From Zopfochytrium polystomum (lineage: Eukaryota > Chytridiomycota > Chytridiomycetes > Chytridiales > Chytridiaceae): a stretch of DNA of 27,478 nucleotides. Shown piece after piece: positions 1 through 9,278 of the stretch; positions within the stretch are counted from its first letter, which is position 1, and every line of letters begins with the position of its first letter. The stretch lies in NCBI GenBank assembly GCA_025765615.1, contig JAIVFJ010000529.1:1-27478 (forward strand). Reading direction: 5' to 3'. A program made the position numbers and the translations under genes. The notes beneath the pieces are model-generated. The model saw only the letters and a list, made by a program, of their open reading frames with translations, did not search any database and was not told the origin of the DNA.

Positions 1-1300
1 CGTAACAATGCTGGAGGCGCAAGATGCCGCAAGCTCCAGGGAGCAGCACTAAGTGCAGCAACCCAATCCAACTGAAGAAGACAAGAGAGTGGGGAGGAAA
101 GTGGCCAGGCCCAAGTCTGTTGGAGCCACCACCATGGAGCAAGGCTCCCTCTCTGTCAAAGACAAGCCCTAAGTTGGAGGGGGTTGGACACAGAGGGCAA
201 ACACAAGGAACAGTTAGTGTGCAGAGGTGTCTGTTGAATTAAATCAGAACTGCTTTCCACTTAACAGAACCAGACACAACTTGTCTCACTCCAAGGAGAA
301 GTTCCAACTCAATCCAAGGAGGGGGCACACAGGGGTGGGAGACAGTGGGACTCTTCTTACTTCATCCTACTAGGACACAGACATCTGCTTCACCAAGCCA
401 GAGGAATTCCCTATCTTAGAAGCAAGGAAGGTTAACACCCACCCCCTCACCCAAATGTGGCACCATGACATCACAGGCATTAATCTGAGAGAAAGAGGGT
501 CTGAACCCAGTGAAGACCAGGCCCACCAGAGGCCACAGGAGCCAACAACCAGGGAGGAGGGGGCATACCTGAGAGACCATTCCTGCAGCAGTACCTGACC
601 AGACAGCTATTTCATATCCCCTTGAGAGACCTGGATTTGACTAGATGTATTGACAGGAACCTAGAGGCACCACCTCAGATTTACCCTCTATCCTTCCATC
701 ACCAAGTGGCTCCTACCCAGTCCAACCTAAGCAAGCAGCATGCAGAATGGTGAGGTGCACTGGGGATTGAACCCAGCACACTGCCATGATGGCCAAGAGG
801 ACTTCAACCTCCTGTCACACACCAGGGGACTGCCACCCCCAGCTCTACATACAGTCAGGAAGAAAAGGGCAGGCAAGGCAACTTCAGGCACAGGTTCACA
901 CACTCAACAAGATGGGGGGCAGCAGTTTAAATAGGAAAGAGTTGGAATCACCAGGGAGGAGGGAAAAAAGAGGGAAAACACATACAAAACAGCAAAACAA
1001 TAAATAAAATAGTAAAGAAAAGAATGGGAGGAGTGAATCACCAAGAAATGGGGCTGAGCCAGCCAAACAAGGAAGACAGCTCCGAGAATCATGGGGCATT
1101 TCTTGGCAAACAGAGTGGAGAGGGCTGGCAAGAAATGATTGGTGCAGATAAGAAGACAGTCACTCTCAGCCACACAAGAAAGGAAAGACACAGACAGAGA
1201 CAACAAGGAAGAAATAAAAGAGAAAACAGGAAAAACAGGAAAAACAGGATAAATTACTAATTGGAAAATAAGTAAAAATCACCACTGAAAAGATAAAGAA
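1..1300. other. Non-coding tract, purine-rich, no gene recognised
   Basis: No open frame here looks like a protein: the longest are about 70-100 codons, low in complexity and overlap each other on both strands. The plus strand is rich in A and G, with GAGGAGG and AAACAGG runs, most strongly after position 900. The only structured item is the tRNA-like segment at 760-840, listed separately. The tract could be an old retroelement flank or untranslated region, but nothing seen proves it. Confidence 0.5.
760..840 (-). repeat. tRNA-like (SINE-head-like) segment with A and B boxes
   Basis: Read on the minus strand, 776-760 forms a perfect T-arm: stem CTGGG/CCCAG around the seven-base loop TTCAATC. 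This contains a pol III B-box-like GGTTCAATCC. At 807-801 the loop TTGAAGT is closed by a GGAGG/CCTCT stem, like an anticodon arm with U33 and GAA. Upstream, TGGCAGTCCCCTGG (835-822) resembles an A box (TRGCNNAGYNGG) with two extra bases. The acceptor ends do not pair and the variable region is too long, so this is not a working tRNA. A tRNA-derived SINE head is the simplest reading. Boundaries are approximate and no tail was found. Confidence 0.4.
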
Positions 1301-1540
1301 AAACCCTGTGATCTCATACCCTTTTATGAGGCATTACATCATGGTAGCAGGTGGTAAGGCTTGTTAGCTCTGCCATCATCTTGTTAACTCTGTCCATCTG
1401 GGCTGAGCACCTCTCCCACAGAAGTGTTTCAGTCCTGAGTCATTTCCAAAAGTGAGGTGCCATTGGCCAGGCATCGTAGGACTTTGCATTTCTGCACAGT
1501 CTGTCAACTAGCAATAAGAGAGTAGGAATCCAAGCCTAGT

Positions 1541-1562
1541 CACGTTTTGCCAGCAAAACGTG
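1541..1562. other. Perfect 9-bp stem hairpin
   Basis: CACGTTTTG and CAAAACGTG pair perfectly around a CCAG loop. On the minus strand the hairpin is followed after one base by CTAG. Rolling-circle Helitrons end in a hairpin followed by CTRR, but their usual gap is about ten bases, so that reading is weak. Confidence 0.5.
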
Positions 1563-2128
1563 GGGCGAGGCAGGGTGGTAATCCTCACAATTGCCAGTTA
1601 AACAGTGGGTATACACTTAATTTATTTGAGGTCACAGGCTCGACAGCTTGTCATCCTCACAAGTTGCTGAAACATGCCGCTATTCGAAGACACACAAGAA
1701 GACTCCCACTCGAGTGATGTTAGTGCCTAACCTTCTGTTTTGTCTGTAATTCTCAAGCTCCAGCTCCTAGCTCGTAGTCTCTGTAGCAGTTCCGCAACCC
1801 TATGACCTGTAGCTCCTGCGGTTTCCACTTGGCGCTGGCAGAGAGTAGCTTATTCTTATCTTCACAAGAGTGCGTGTGTGAGCCAGTAGCTTCTAGAACA
1901 CCAGACAGTAGCTTGTACACACTAGACTTCACTCTTGTGGTTATAGTCTTGTCTCTCACTCTTAAACCAGTCCCCGCATACAAGAATCTGACGAAATCGA
2001 CTGGTAGACAGTCCAAGCAATCCAGTGGCTGTACTTCTGTTTAGTCTCCACAAGAACCAATGATGTACAGCTTCGACTTAGACCATAGTGACATTCTTTG
2101 CTCTGATGGAAAGGTGCTTCATTCACTG

Positions 2129-2213
2129 TAAGGCGGAACTGACTGGTTAGCAGCAAGAGGCACAAGACGGACCTGAACCTATTGTGACTGTCAGTTATTG
2201 TTCTCACGATGCC
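2129..2213 (-). repeat. Dispersed ~85-bp repeat, copy A
   Basis: The minus strand from 2213 to 2129 matches the plus strand at 18444-18527 with roughly 80-85% identity by eye. Shared blocks include ATAACTGACAGTCAC and CCTCTTGCTGCTAACCAGTC. Similarity fades on both sides. It belongs to an interspersed family of unknown type, possibly a fragment of a larger mobile element. Confidence 0.75.
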
Positions 2214-2453
2214 CATGGGAGAGTGAGCCACTGCCAATGCAGACCTGGGCGCTGGCTTGCGCTGATGACAAATACTCTGAGTATTAAGTGGAACAGAAAC
2301 CCAGTGTCAACAGTTTTCCTCCTCCTCTGCTCAAGCAGATGATGTAGGAGAGGTTTTTACCCTGTGCCAGTCACGCTTGCCTAGCAACTATTACAGTGTG
2401 TTTATCATCATCATGTATCAATAATTCATAGCAGAGTTTTTCTCTTTCGCTCC

Positions 2454-2570
2454 ATCTCCTGCGTCAGTCGGCCCAGGGTGCTTGTCAAAGCTCTGTTCTG
2501 CTCAGTCTGAGCATCTTGGTCAAAAACCAAACAAAAAATGCAAAAAAGCCAATCTTTTTTTCGCTCAGTC
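2454..2570 (+). repeat. Long inverted repeat, left arm
   Basis: This arm, starting ATCTCCTGCGTC and ending CGCTCAGTC, is the near-perfect reverse complement of 6424-6539. Differences are a few substitutions and one- to two-base length changes in A and T runs. The two arms enclose about 3.85 kb. The right arm is also the inner part of the element at 6037-6574, so the left arm may be a truncated copy of that element's end or one side of a foldback structure. Confidence 0.85.
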
Positions 2571-5500
2571 TTCGCTCTCTCGCACCGCTGCTGCTTGGCG
2601 GCTGGTGGCGAACGCGCACGTTGAGGCGCCGCTGCGGCGCCCGGCCCTGGGGGGGGTATCGGGTGTTGTGGTAAGATTATGGGGTGTGGGTCGTTCAGCG
2701 AGCCCGCATCACCCGCACAGAGGAAGGTGGAGTAGCGCCCATCCTTCTGTGCAGTGCCTCCCTCGCTCGCGCGATAGAGGGGTCACTGCCAGGCTTGCTT
2801 TGCAGTCCACTCTGTGTTCCGTATGTCGAAGGCGATCGCCGCCTCTCGAAGAAGACTAGACTTTCCAATTGGATCGTCACAAGCGGTCCCCTTCCAGTCC
2901 ATTGGCCCGTAGGCAGTTCCTCTGGTTAGGGTGTGTCGGCTCTCCGCGCCAGGTGCACTGAGCACGCTGGGCGGAGGCTGCCCTCGCAGTCGCCGACTTC
3001 GAAGCCAACTCCAGTTGCTGGGTTTCGCTCGTCGGTGGGTAGGTGGCTTCCAGGGGGCCTGCCCGTGATCCGCGCTCTCCAGCTCCCGGACGAGTCGCAC
3101 AGATCTGTTTTGACAGTGAGGATGGGGTCCTGCTTTTCGTATTGCTAGGTTTGTTACTTGCCCCCTTCGTTCAGCAGGCGGATGTGGGCGCTCCAGTGAG
3201 ATCGGAGCGAACATGGACGCCAGGCCGTGGCTCGCATCACTTCGCTAGTGGGTGTGAGTTTTCAGTCAGCGCAGGTCTCAGCATCCGGAGCGCGTGCTCT
3301 GCAGGTAATGGGTGTGCTGGGTGCCTTGGCAAGTCCATACACCAGCCTCCGCTCGCTGACAACACTGTATGTCGCCGACGTCACGCAGGAGAGCAGTTGG
3401 GACCACAGAGCGGAGGGTTGTGTCCCCCCCGCTTGGTAAGGCATCGTTTTCGTCCTTCCCATTTCCCCAACTGCCCCCACAATCTTGGGTTGCCATCGGC
3501 ACCCTTGAGGTGACGGCCAAGAGACTCAGTTACGTCGGCCTCTCAACAGTAGACCGCCTTTTAAGCGACGCAGAACCTGCAAATGCTTCCCTGCTCTGAC
3601 AGAACACGCCCGACAGAGGTTGCACTCTCGGCGGGGAATCGCTTGAGCGACAATGGGTTCCCCATGGGCCTTCGGTTGGATGATACAGGGTTGTGGTCAG
3701 CACATCTATGGTGTACCCTCATGGCGACGTCAGCACTGCGTGCTTCACCTCCAGCAGAGGTGGATACGACAGACCTGGGTGGGGTCAATGCTGCGAGCAC
3801 AGTCCCAGGTCGCCTCGTGGGTGCACAGTGAGCTTACGGACGTTCTGCACCTCTCCATGGAGCTGAGAGGTCACAAGTCGACGCGATGCCCCCTCCATGC
3901 AGGAACCATCAGATGTATAGCTTTTTGATGCAGTTCATTGGGCGCCAAGACCTCGGAAGCTCTCGCAAATGACAGGAGGCCCCCCATTTGTCTCCTGAAA
4001 AACTTATCTCACCCTTTTCGAGCAGGTACCCTGAGTTCCTGAGTGCTGCAGGCACCGACAGTCAGTCGCCTTGCCTCCCTTTGACGCGGGGGCGATGGAC
4101 ACCATGGTCATCGTCATTCATGATGGCCTGTGCCAGATGGCTGAACACCTGACTTCGACTTCGGCACCTCCAACGAGGAGGAAGGTCCTTCAGGCGACAC
4201 GACAGGAGCAGTCTTGACACTTGCCACTTTGGCCCGCCTTTAGGCACTGAGACCGACACTCAACTGACAACGGTAGGACGCGAAGGACCATGCTGTCGAC
4301 GCTGTTTTGCCTTTGGATGCAGCGCAGAGGTCAGTCGACATCACCGCCTCATTGTGGTGCTTGCAATCGCACATTGCCTTGCACTTGGATTTTTGCAGTC
4401 TATCGGACAATGGACCACACAGATTTTAACGGCTCCTGTGGCCATGGAACCAGTCCGAGTCCGCACCGTTTCTCTGTCACAAGTCTAGCAACGCAGACTT
4501 CCCTGTAGGCAATCCTCCCAGCATCCGCCACTGACAGATTCAACTACTCTCGGCTGTTCTATCGTGGGCATTACAGCAAGGCGATCTGAATGGGTGACTG
4601 GTTTTTTCTCTATGGCCGTCTTAGCTCATCTGGGAGAGCATAAGACTGAAGCAGCCACCTGCTGTTCTGTGCGGTGGCCCCAAGCCGACACTATCTGCCC
4701 CAACGCTATCGGTGTGGCGCTCAGGTTTCCCGTTGGCTGGAGTCAAGGGGATCGCGGGACTTGCTCCCTCGAACACCTTCCGAGGCACAGCGCCGTGAGC
4801 TGTGCATGCACCGCAGCCAAATTTAATCATTCGACTATTCGGCCAACCTGGCGCTTTGAGCTGCAGACTTCAAACGTTCGCCGACGATTGGTGGCAGAGA
4901 CTTCACCTGTGTGGCAGGGATTCAGTTCTCGTGGGGCCCTGCTCAGGGATGGCCCCTCAGTCGTCGTTGAGGTGGCAGTCAATCCTTCTGTCAGCGCAGC
5001 TGCCTCCGCGACACGCCCATTTGCACACATGCAGAATTGCTGCTAACGGAGCCTGGCTCACAGATAGGAGCTATCTTCAGCCATAGCCTTTTTGGGCGGA
5101 CTCTTCTCTCGGCTTATTCAGGCCAATGTCCTGGTTTTTCTAAAAGACTCGGCATGTCGGATTTCCGATCTTCAGGTGCTCTTTGCGACGTTGAGTTGCG
5201 GTGGGCACAGAACCTCCTGAGCCGCAAGGCTCTTTTTCACGGGTCCTGGCGTCAATTCAGGACCGTTACAGGCTGCCGTTCATCGCTTGCTGGACTGTTC
5301 TACTCTCGTCATACCGGCGGCCTGGCTAATGACAGTCACTATCACCTCGCCCCATACTTCAAGCAACGTCCTCCTGGTCCGATCTGGCGCTTCATACGGC
5401 GCAAGCGAGAGCAGCTTGCAATGGCAGTCAGCTGCTTTGGCCCATCACACCAACCATCTTTGTTTAGTCGATTGATAAGCTCACCACAGGCCGTGATCGT

Positions 5501-6036
5501 TCTCTGGCGGGGGCTGCTTCTATGCAGCTCGGCTCTCTCGGCGGTCCAGGAGCCTCCATCCCTAACGATGCATCTCTTTGCTGCAGCAAGACAATACTCT
5601 CTGGTCCTATCTCTGGCGACGTCATGCCAAGGCAAGCGGCACACAAATCTTCTGCAATGTTCATCAGCCTTGAGGATCCAACTGCCACCCGTTGCCGCAT
5701 CGCTCGGCTTTTCCTGACAGTCATCAGCAGGCAGCAAGTCAGTTCGCATGCCCTCCACACCACATCGACGCTGGGTGGTTTTTGCGGGTGGGACATTTGC
5801 GGCACGCCGTTGCACCACAAGCTTCAGCGATTAGACCCCCGTCAAGGGAATCATTTCCTGTCATTTCTGGCCGTTCAGCAACGGCTCGGACACCGCTCCA
5901 CACAGTCAGCACAGAGCAACACTCAGGGTCCATTGCCATGCACCTCGTGTCTGTGGTGTCGCCAGCAGTAGTCAGCCGGCCCCCCTGCGGGTTTCTTGGA
6001 CGAAGTAGCACCCTGGGCCAACCGATGCAGGAGATT
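2571..6036. other. GC-rich block with no recognisable gene
   Basis: Both strands have many ORFs of 60-160 codons that overlap in conflicting frames, as GC-rich random-like DNA would. The longest, 5037-5717 plus (226 codons), is rich in S, L and R and shows no motif I recognise. A minus-strand ORF of 158 codons overlaps it (5342-5818). There is no splice-supported gene and no transposase or RT motif. The position between inverted arms suggests the interior of a non-autonomous or decayed element. Confidence 0.5.
4615..4651 (+). pseudogene. 5' half of a tRNA-Phe(GAA)-like sequence
   Basis: The segment has a seven-base 5' acceptor strand, T8-A9, a perfect D-arm (GCTC, loop ATCTGGGA, GAGC), A26 and the 5' anticodon strand TAAGA. 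It then has CTGAAG, that is U33 followed by anticodon GAA and G37. It closely resembles eukaryotic tRNA-Phe up to position 37. After this the expected TCTTA strand, T-arm and 3' acceptor are absent for at least 100 bases. It is therefore a 5' tRNA half or truncated copy, not a functional gene. An intron at 37/38 was considered, but no 3' half was found. Confidence 0.7.
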
Positions 6037-6232
6037 GTCTCAGTGTAGCGATTCATGCAGCTTAAGCCGCGATCTCCGAGGAGGGAGGCCCAGGGTGCTT
6101 TCCCACCCGCGGCCTCCCGCACCCTGGGCCCTCCCTCTCGTTACGTCCATTTCTCGGTCGTTCTCTTCCCTTGGGCGGCTGTCTTTTCCTTTGTGGATTC
6201 CTCTGATGGAAATGCCTTCTCCGTCCCCCGAG

Positions 6233-6390
6233 CACGGTTTTCCGGGTTCTTTTTCCTCCAAAGGGGGGTTTTCCGGTTTTTCCCGTGGCTCGTTCCTTCT
6301 CCTCACGCACACGGCACGTTTTTCCGGGCTCTTTTTCCCCCACAGGGGGTTTTTTCCCGGTTTTTTCACGTGTCGTTCCTCCTCCTGTTC
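6233..6390. repeat. Imperfect ~77-bp tandem duplication
   Basis: Two adjacent units share the order TTTTCCGGG-TCTTTTTCC, a G-run followed by T-rich DNA, CCGGTTTTT and CGTTCCT. The copies differ by many small changes in T and G runs. It lies inside the MITE-like element. Confidence 0.7.
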
Positions 6391-6423
6391 CAGCCTCTCT
6401 CGCTTCGCTCTCTCGTCGCTATC

Positions 6424-6539
6424 GACTGAGCGAAACAAAGATTGGCTTTTTGCATTTTTTGTTTGGTTTTTGACCAAGATGCTCAGACTGAGCGGAGCAA
6501 AGCTTTGACAAGCACCCTGGGCCGACCGACGCAGGAGAT
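6424..6539 (-). repeat. Long inverted repeat, right arm
   Basis: This is the reverse-complement partner of 2454-2570. It is embedded in the right end of the 538-bp element, and its outer edge continues 35 bp further to the element terminus, which the left arm lacks. Confidence 0.85.
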
Positions 6540-6574
6540 CGCGGCTTAAGCTGCATGAATCGCTACGCTGAGAC

Positions 6575-7435
6575 AAAGTTGGGGAGAAGACCTCCACTTC
6601 CACTCCTTCCACTCACTCACTCAGAGTAGACTGTTTACACAACAGCGTGCCAGCTATCTGGCTGCATCAACCACAGATTCTAGACCAGAAAAACACTCTC
6701 TACACCTCCAACAAACCGAATCAGCATCGCTCAACTTTAGAAACCATTTCGTTTGGGAGGCCCAAAATTTTCGACACCCTCTCCCAGCCGACCCCGTCAT
6801 TCAATCCGGGCTTGCTATAATGCATTCAAAAGCCCTGATTCTCCTCTTTCCAACAAGCTATGACAGAGCTCATTACGTTGTCCCTACAGAATTTGATTGG
6901 CGTCCGAAGTTGAAAACGCTTTCTCATCTTTGAGTGACATCGTCGCAATGGGGAGAAGCAATCAGAAAACGCTCTTGCACAACTGTGTTTGCCTGCTTCT
7001 GCTCTTTCCACTGATACCTAACGCGCCCCGTTATAATGCCCACAACAGGAGCTACAAGAGATTTTGATAAGGGGGTCCAAAAAGTCAAACTACCACTACC
7101 TCCAACCACAATTTTGTCCTTTCTTGTGTGACAAGTCACCCCAGCTGGACAAACAAATTGCAATAAGTTCTCACGAACCTGAAGAAAGCCTAACTCCAAC
7201 GGCAGACCGCATAGCAGCATCCATCAACACTGAACCAGAATCGGTCATTGAATCACCACTTCCACCATCTGTCATTGTCAACATCAAAGATGCACCAAGT
7301 GGACTTTGCAAGCTTCTTGCAAATCAAACAATCACTTGACACCTCTTCCAACTCTACCTTGCATCAGCTAAACCAGAGCCACACTTCCCAAAGAGCTTCC
7401 CTAAAGAACCAATCCACCAATGACAACTCCCACCA
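6575..7435. other. Unassigned tract, perhaps decayed copia polyprotein
   Basis: No intact gene. The plus-strand frame from 7064 to 7339 encodes a S/P/E-rich stretch of the sort found between integrase and reverse transcriptase in Ty1/copia polyproteins. It lies directly before the RT remnant, so it may be the degraded linker. 6600-7060 gave no recognisable domain. Confidence 0.4.
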
Positions 7436-7860
7436 GTGACATGTTCCCACAAGGAAGCCCACACATCAGACTATAACAAAGAATGGACTGCATCTGAACT
7501 TGAGGAGCTTCACTCTCTGATGTACGAGCACAAGGTCTGGGAATGGGCAGTTCTTACTCCTGGCAAACATGCAATGTTCTGCAAATGGGTTTATGCCTAC
7601 AACCTAGACCAGGGTTTTTGGCTTGCTAAAGCTATGGAAAGCCCGTCTTGTCATATGTGGAAACACTCAACACGAAGGCATCAACTACACAGACACCTTT
7701 TCTCCTGTCATCTGGATCCAGGCCATCTAACTGCTCATTGCAATCAGCCTTGCTTTTGACCTCATGTACCACAGCATGGATGTCAACACAGCCTAGCTGT
7801 ACGCTTTCCTCAAAGAAGTCATCTACATGCGTCCACCAAAAGGCCACAAGCAATTCATTC
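7436..7860 (+). pseudogene. Ty1/copia reverse transcriptase fragment, frameshifted
   Basis: The first frame contains EWTASELEELHSLMYEHKVW and then KWVY, the start of a copia-type RT (tryptophan-rich block before KWVFK). Near 7637 the protein sense moves to the next frame, giving KARLVICGNTQHEGINYTD followed by TFSPV, the classic KARLVA.G..Q..GidY..tFsPV block. It continues with a DVNTA core and an IYMRPPKG motif, which corresponds to the conserved DVktAFL...iymkqPeG. Besides the frame change there are in-frame stops near 7730 and 7797, so it is dead. The RT catalytic YVDD region is missing: homology ends near 7860 where the opposite-strand fragment begins. RT would have copied the element RNA in the cytoplasm. 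Confidence 0.85.
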
Positions 7861-7879
7861 CTTGTTGCCAAAGTAGATG

Positions 7880-8009
7880 GAGAGCCGATGCTCTCAGACA
7901 GGTTGGTCTTGTTTAGAGTGCAGAGCACACCCTTTTCTTGTAAGAGCGAAGTGCCCTTTACGAACGAGGTATCGACCTGAGGTAGAACTTGAAGAGCTTT
8001 GCAGGTCAA
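7880..8009 (-). pseudogene. Possible retroelement gag N-terminal fragment
   Basis: A minus-strand frame immediately downstream of the LTR at 8021-8234 starts at 8009 and encodes about 43 residues (QVDTSFVKGTSLLQEKG and onward) before running into antisense copia RT. Its position right after an LTR suggests the start of a gag, but no domain is recognisable. It could be an untranslated leader. Confidence 0.3.
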
Positions 8010-8020
8010 GGTAGAGGGTA

Positions 8021-8234
8021 TGTTGACTCAGATAAGAATAATGGTTTTTGTTTGTTGTATTTGAGGGTAGAGAGAGAGCAGGCAGACGTGATCAGGATCT
8101 GGGATGATGCTTCTCTGGAGCTGGGGCTCCCCCTTTTATACTGCAGGTGGTCTCAGGAATCAGACTTTGGTGATAGCCTTTTAGCTCTGAGAGATGGAGT
8201 TTAGACTTTGAGTCAGGAGGCAGGCATGACAACA
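8021..8234 (-). mobile_element. Putative 214-bp LTR
   Basis: Read on the minus strand it starts TGTTG and ends CAACA, the inverted dinucleotide ends of an LTR. It contains a strong TATA box (TATAAAA, 8140-8134). The 14 bases GTATAAAAGGGGGA around it are identical to those in the LTR at 9131-9438. Sequence after its 3' end (TACCCTCTACC) does not begin with TGG, so a normal tRNA primer site is not evident, and no self-priming match was found. The partner LTR is absent. Boundaries rest on the terminal motif only. Confidence 0.5.
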
Positions 8235-8337
8235 TTGTTGCATCACACTGATTTGTCCAGAACTTCCATGGAGTTATGTGTGCAAAGAAGTAAGTCAGGC
8301 TCCCTGTCAAGCTCCTGTAATCATTCCTATCAAATTG

Positions 8338-9090
8338 CTAGAGTGAAGCACACTGGTGTGGTCTACCCAGACTGGGGATTGAAACCACTTGTCTTTGCTT
8401 CAGCCTCTTGGAGTAGAGTCTGTTGTCAATCTTGATGGCAAGGAGAATGTACTTTTCCAAGGTCTGAAGGATGTGCAGAGACTGGGAAAGCATGTCTTGG
8501 ATAGACTCATGGAGACCATCATGGTACAGCTCCATCAGAGCTGCATCATTGTATCCAGAGTCACTGGCCAGTTGCTTGAATTGGTTGGTGTAGGCCACAC
8601 AAGATTGCTTTCCTTGCTTGATATGCTTGAGCTTGGATCTTGCTGTCCAAGATGCGTAGGGGTCACCAAAGGTAGCTTCCAGCCCCTCCCAGAGCTCTTG
8701 CAGGGTGGTGGGTGTGCTTGGGAGAGATCTGTACCATGATTGAGCTTGACCAGACAGGAGGGTGCTTGTGAAAAGAACCTTGACTTGCTCACTGGGAAAT
8801 CTTGAAGGTTGGAGAAGGATGACATTCTCCACAGTGGCCATGAAGTTCCTAAGGTCTTTGGCCAGCCCAGTGAACTTGTCAGGGCTGGGAACCTTGGGCT
8901 CTCTTGCTTGGTTGGCTTGAGGCAGGGGAAGAGCTTGATGTTCTTGTTGGTGAAGTTGTTGTTGAAGCTGGTGCTGCTGGTGAAGGACTTGTTCTTGAAG
9001 TTGGTGTGTCTGTCTTGAAAGGGCTTGTAATTGGTCCATCAAGGCTTGGAAGGCAGTTGCATCAGGGAAGGTGTTGTTTGGGTCAGACAT
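8338..9090 (-). CDS. Ty3/gypsy-type Gag, truncated before zinc knuckle
   Basis: A 250-residue open frame starts at an ATG 41 bp after the LTR end. Residues about 10-60 are a glutamine-rich coiled coil, followed by the retrotransposon gag domain (about 65-215). Key pieces are KVPSPDKFTGLAKDLRNFM, LLSGQAQSWYRSL, LWEGLEATFGDPYASW and LMELYHDGLHESIQDML. This is the capsid domain of Ty3 elements, which forms the cytoplasmic particle that packages the RNA. The C-terminus ends in an unrelated-looking tail with no CCHC zinc knuckle, and no protease or RT follows; instead there is unrelated DNA and another LTR. The copy therefore lost its pol to deletion or a nested insertion. The reading frame itself is undamaged, suggesting a fairly young insertion. 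Confidence 0.92.
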   Translation of the reverse strand: MSDPNNTFPDATAFQALMDQLQALSRQTHQLQEQVLHQQHQLQQQLHQQEHQALPLPQANQAREPKVPSPDKFTGLAKDLRNFMATVENVILLQPSRFPSEQVKVLFTSTLLSGQAQSWYRSLPSTPTTLQELWEGLEATFGDPYASWTARSKLKHIKQGKQSCVAYTNQFKQLASDSGYNDAALMELYHDGLHESIQDMLSQSLHILQTLEKYILLAIKIDNRLYSKRLKQRQVVSIPSLGRPHQCASL

Positions 9091-9117
9091 GATGGCAGAG
9101 AGTAGTGGGAGAGGGTG

Positions 9118-9128
9118 AAGTGAATTAT
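9118..9128 (-). promoter_or_regulatory. Putative self-priming primer-binding site
   Basis: Two bases after the LTR end (minus strand) lies ATAATTCACTT. It is the exact reverse complement of AAGTGAATTAT at 9211-9201, which lies 35 nt downstream of the LTR TATA box and so at or near the RNA 5' end. In Tf1/sushi-type elements the first ~11 nt of the mRNA fold back onto this position and prime minus-strand DNA synthesis. A tRNA-type TGG primer site is absent here. The sequence match is seen; the mechanism is inferred from Tf1. Confidence 0.7.
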
Positions 9129-9239
9129 GATGTCAGGAACAGGGCAGGACAGGGCAAGGCAGACAAGGAACTGAGAGGAGTGATGATTGTATTGGAAACA
9201 ATAATTCACTTGAGGGATGGGACAGGTCCCCCATCCCCC

Positions 9240-9246
9240 TTTTATA
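9240..9246 (-). promoter_or_regulatory. LTR TATA box
   Basis: TATAAAA followed by GGGGGA lies in the middle of the LTR, 35 nt upstream of the predicted RNA 5' sequence and about 150 nt upstream of the gag ATG. Confidence 0.85.
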
Positions 9247-9278
9247 CCTTTTGAGAGTCTTCCTTGTCAAGACTCCAA

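Larger units (their letters stand above)
1301..2453. other. Non-coding tract, no gene recognised
   Basis: Only short ORFs without family features occur here. The tract contains a perfect hairpin (1541-1562) and one copy of a dispersed repeat (2129-2213, minus), both listed separately. Words such as GTAGCT and CACAAG recur between about 1740 and 2060 without clear periodicity. It may be decayed mobile DNA, but no diagnostic domain was found. Confidence 0.45.
6037..6574. mobile_element. 538-bp MITE-like element with terminal inverted repeats
   Basis: The outer 41 bp at 6037-6077 and 6534-6574 are reverse complements with one mismatch, starting GTCTCAG and ending CTGAGAC. After a short divergent stretch the match resumes with CCCAGGGTGCTT, so the inverted repeats may reach about 65 bp. 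The interior has no coding potential and contains a ~77-bp tandem duplication (6233-6390). Long arms, small size and absence of a gene fit a MITE or foldback element. No clear target-site duplication was seen. A related segment, CACCCTGGGCC to GGAGAT at 6009-6035, repeats 6512-6538 in direct orientation, so rearrangement or nesting has occurred. Confidence 0.75.

Noticed and set aside
4615..4651. Functional tRNA-Phe gene
   Set aside because: No 3' anticodon strand, T-arm or 3' acceptor is found in the following sequence.
8021..8234. Self-priming for the 214-bp LTR as well
   Set aside because: The sequence after its 3' end (TACCCTCTACC) has no complementary match near the expected RNA start.
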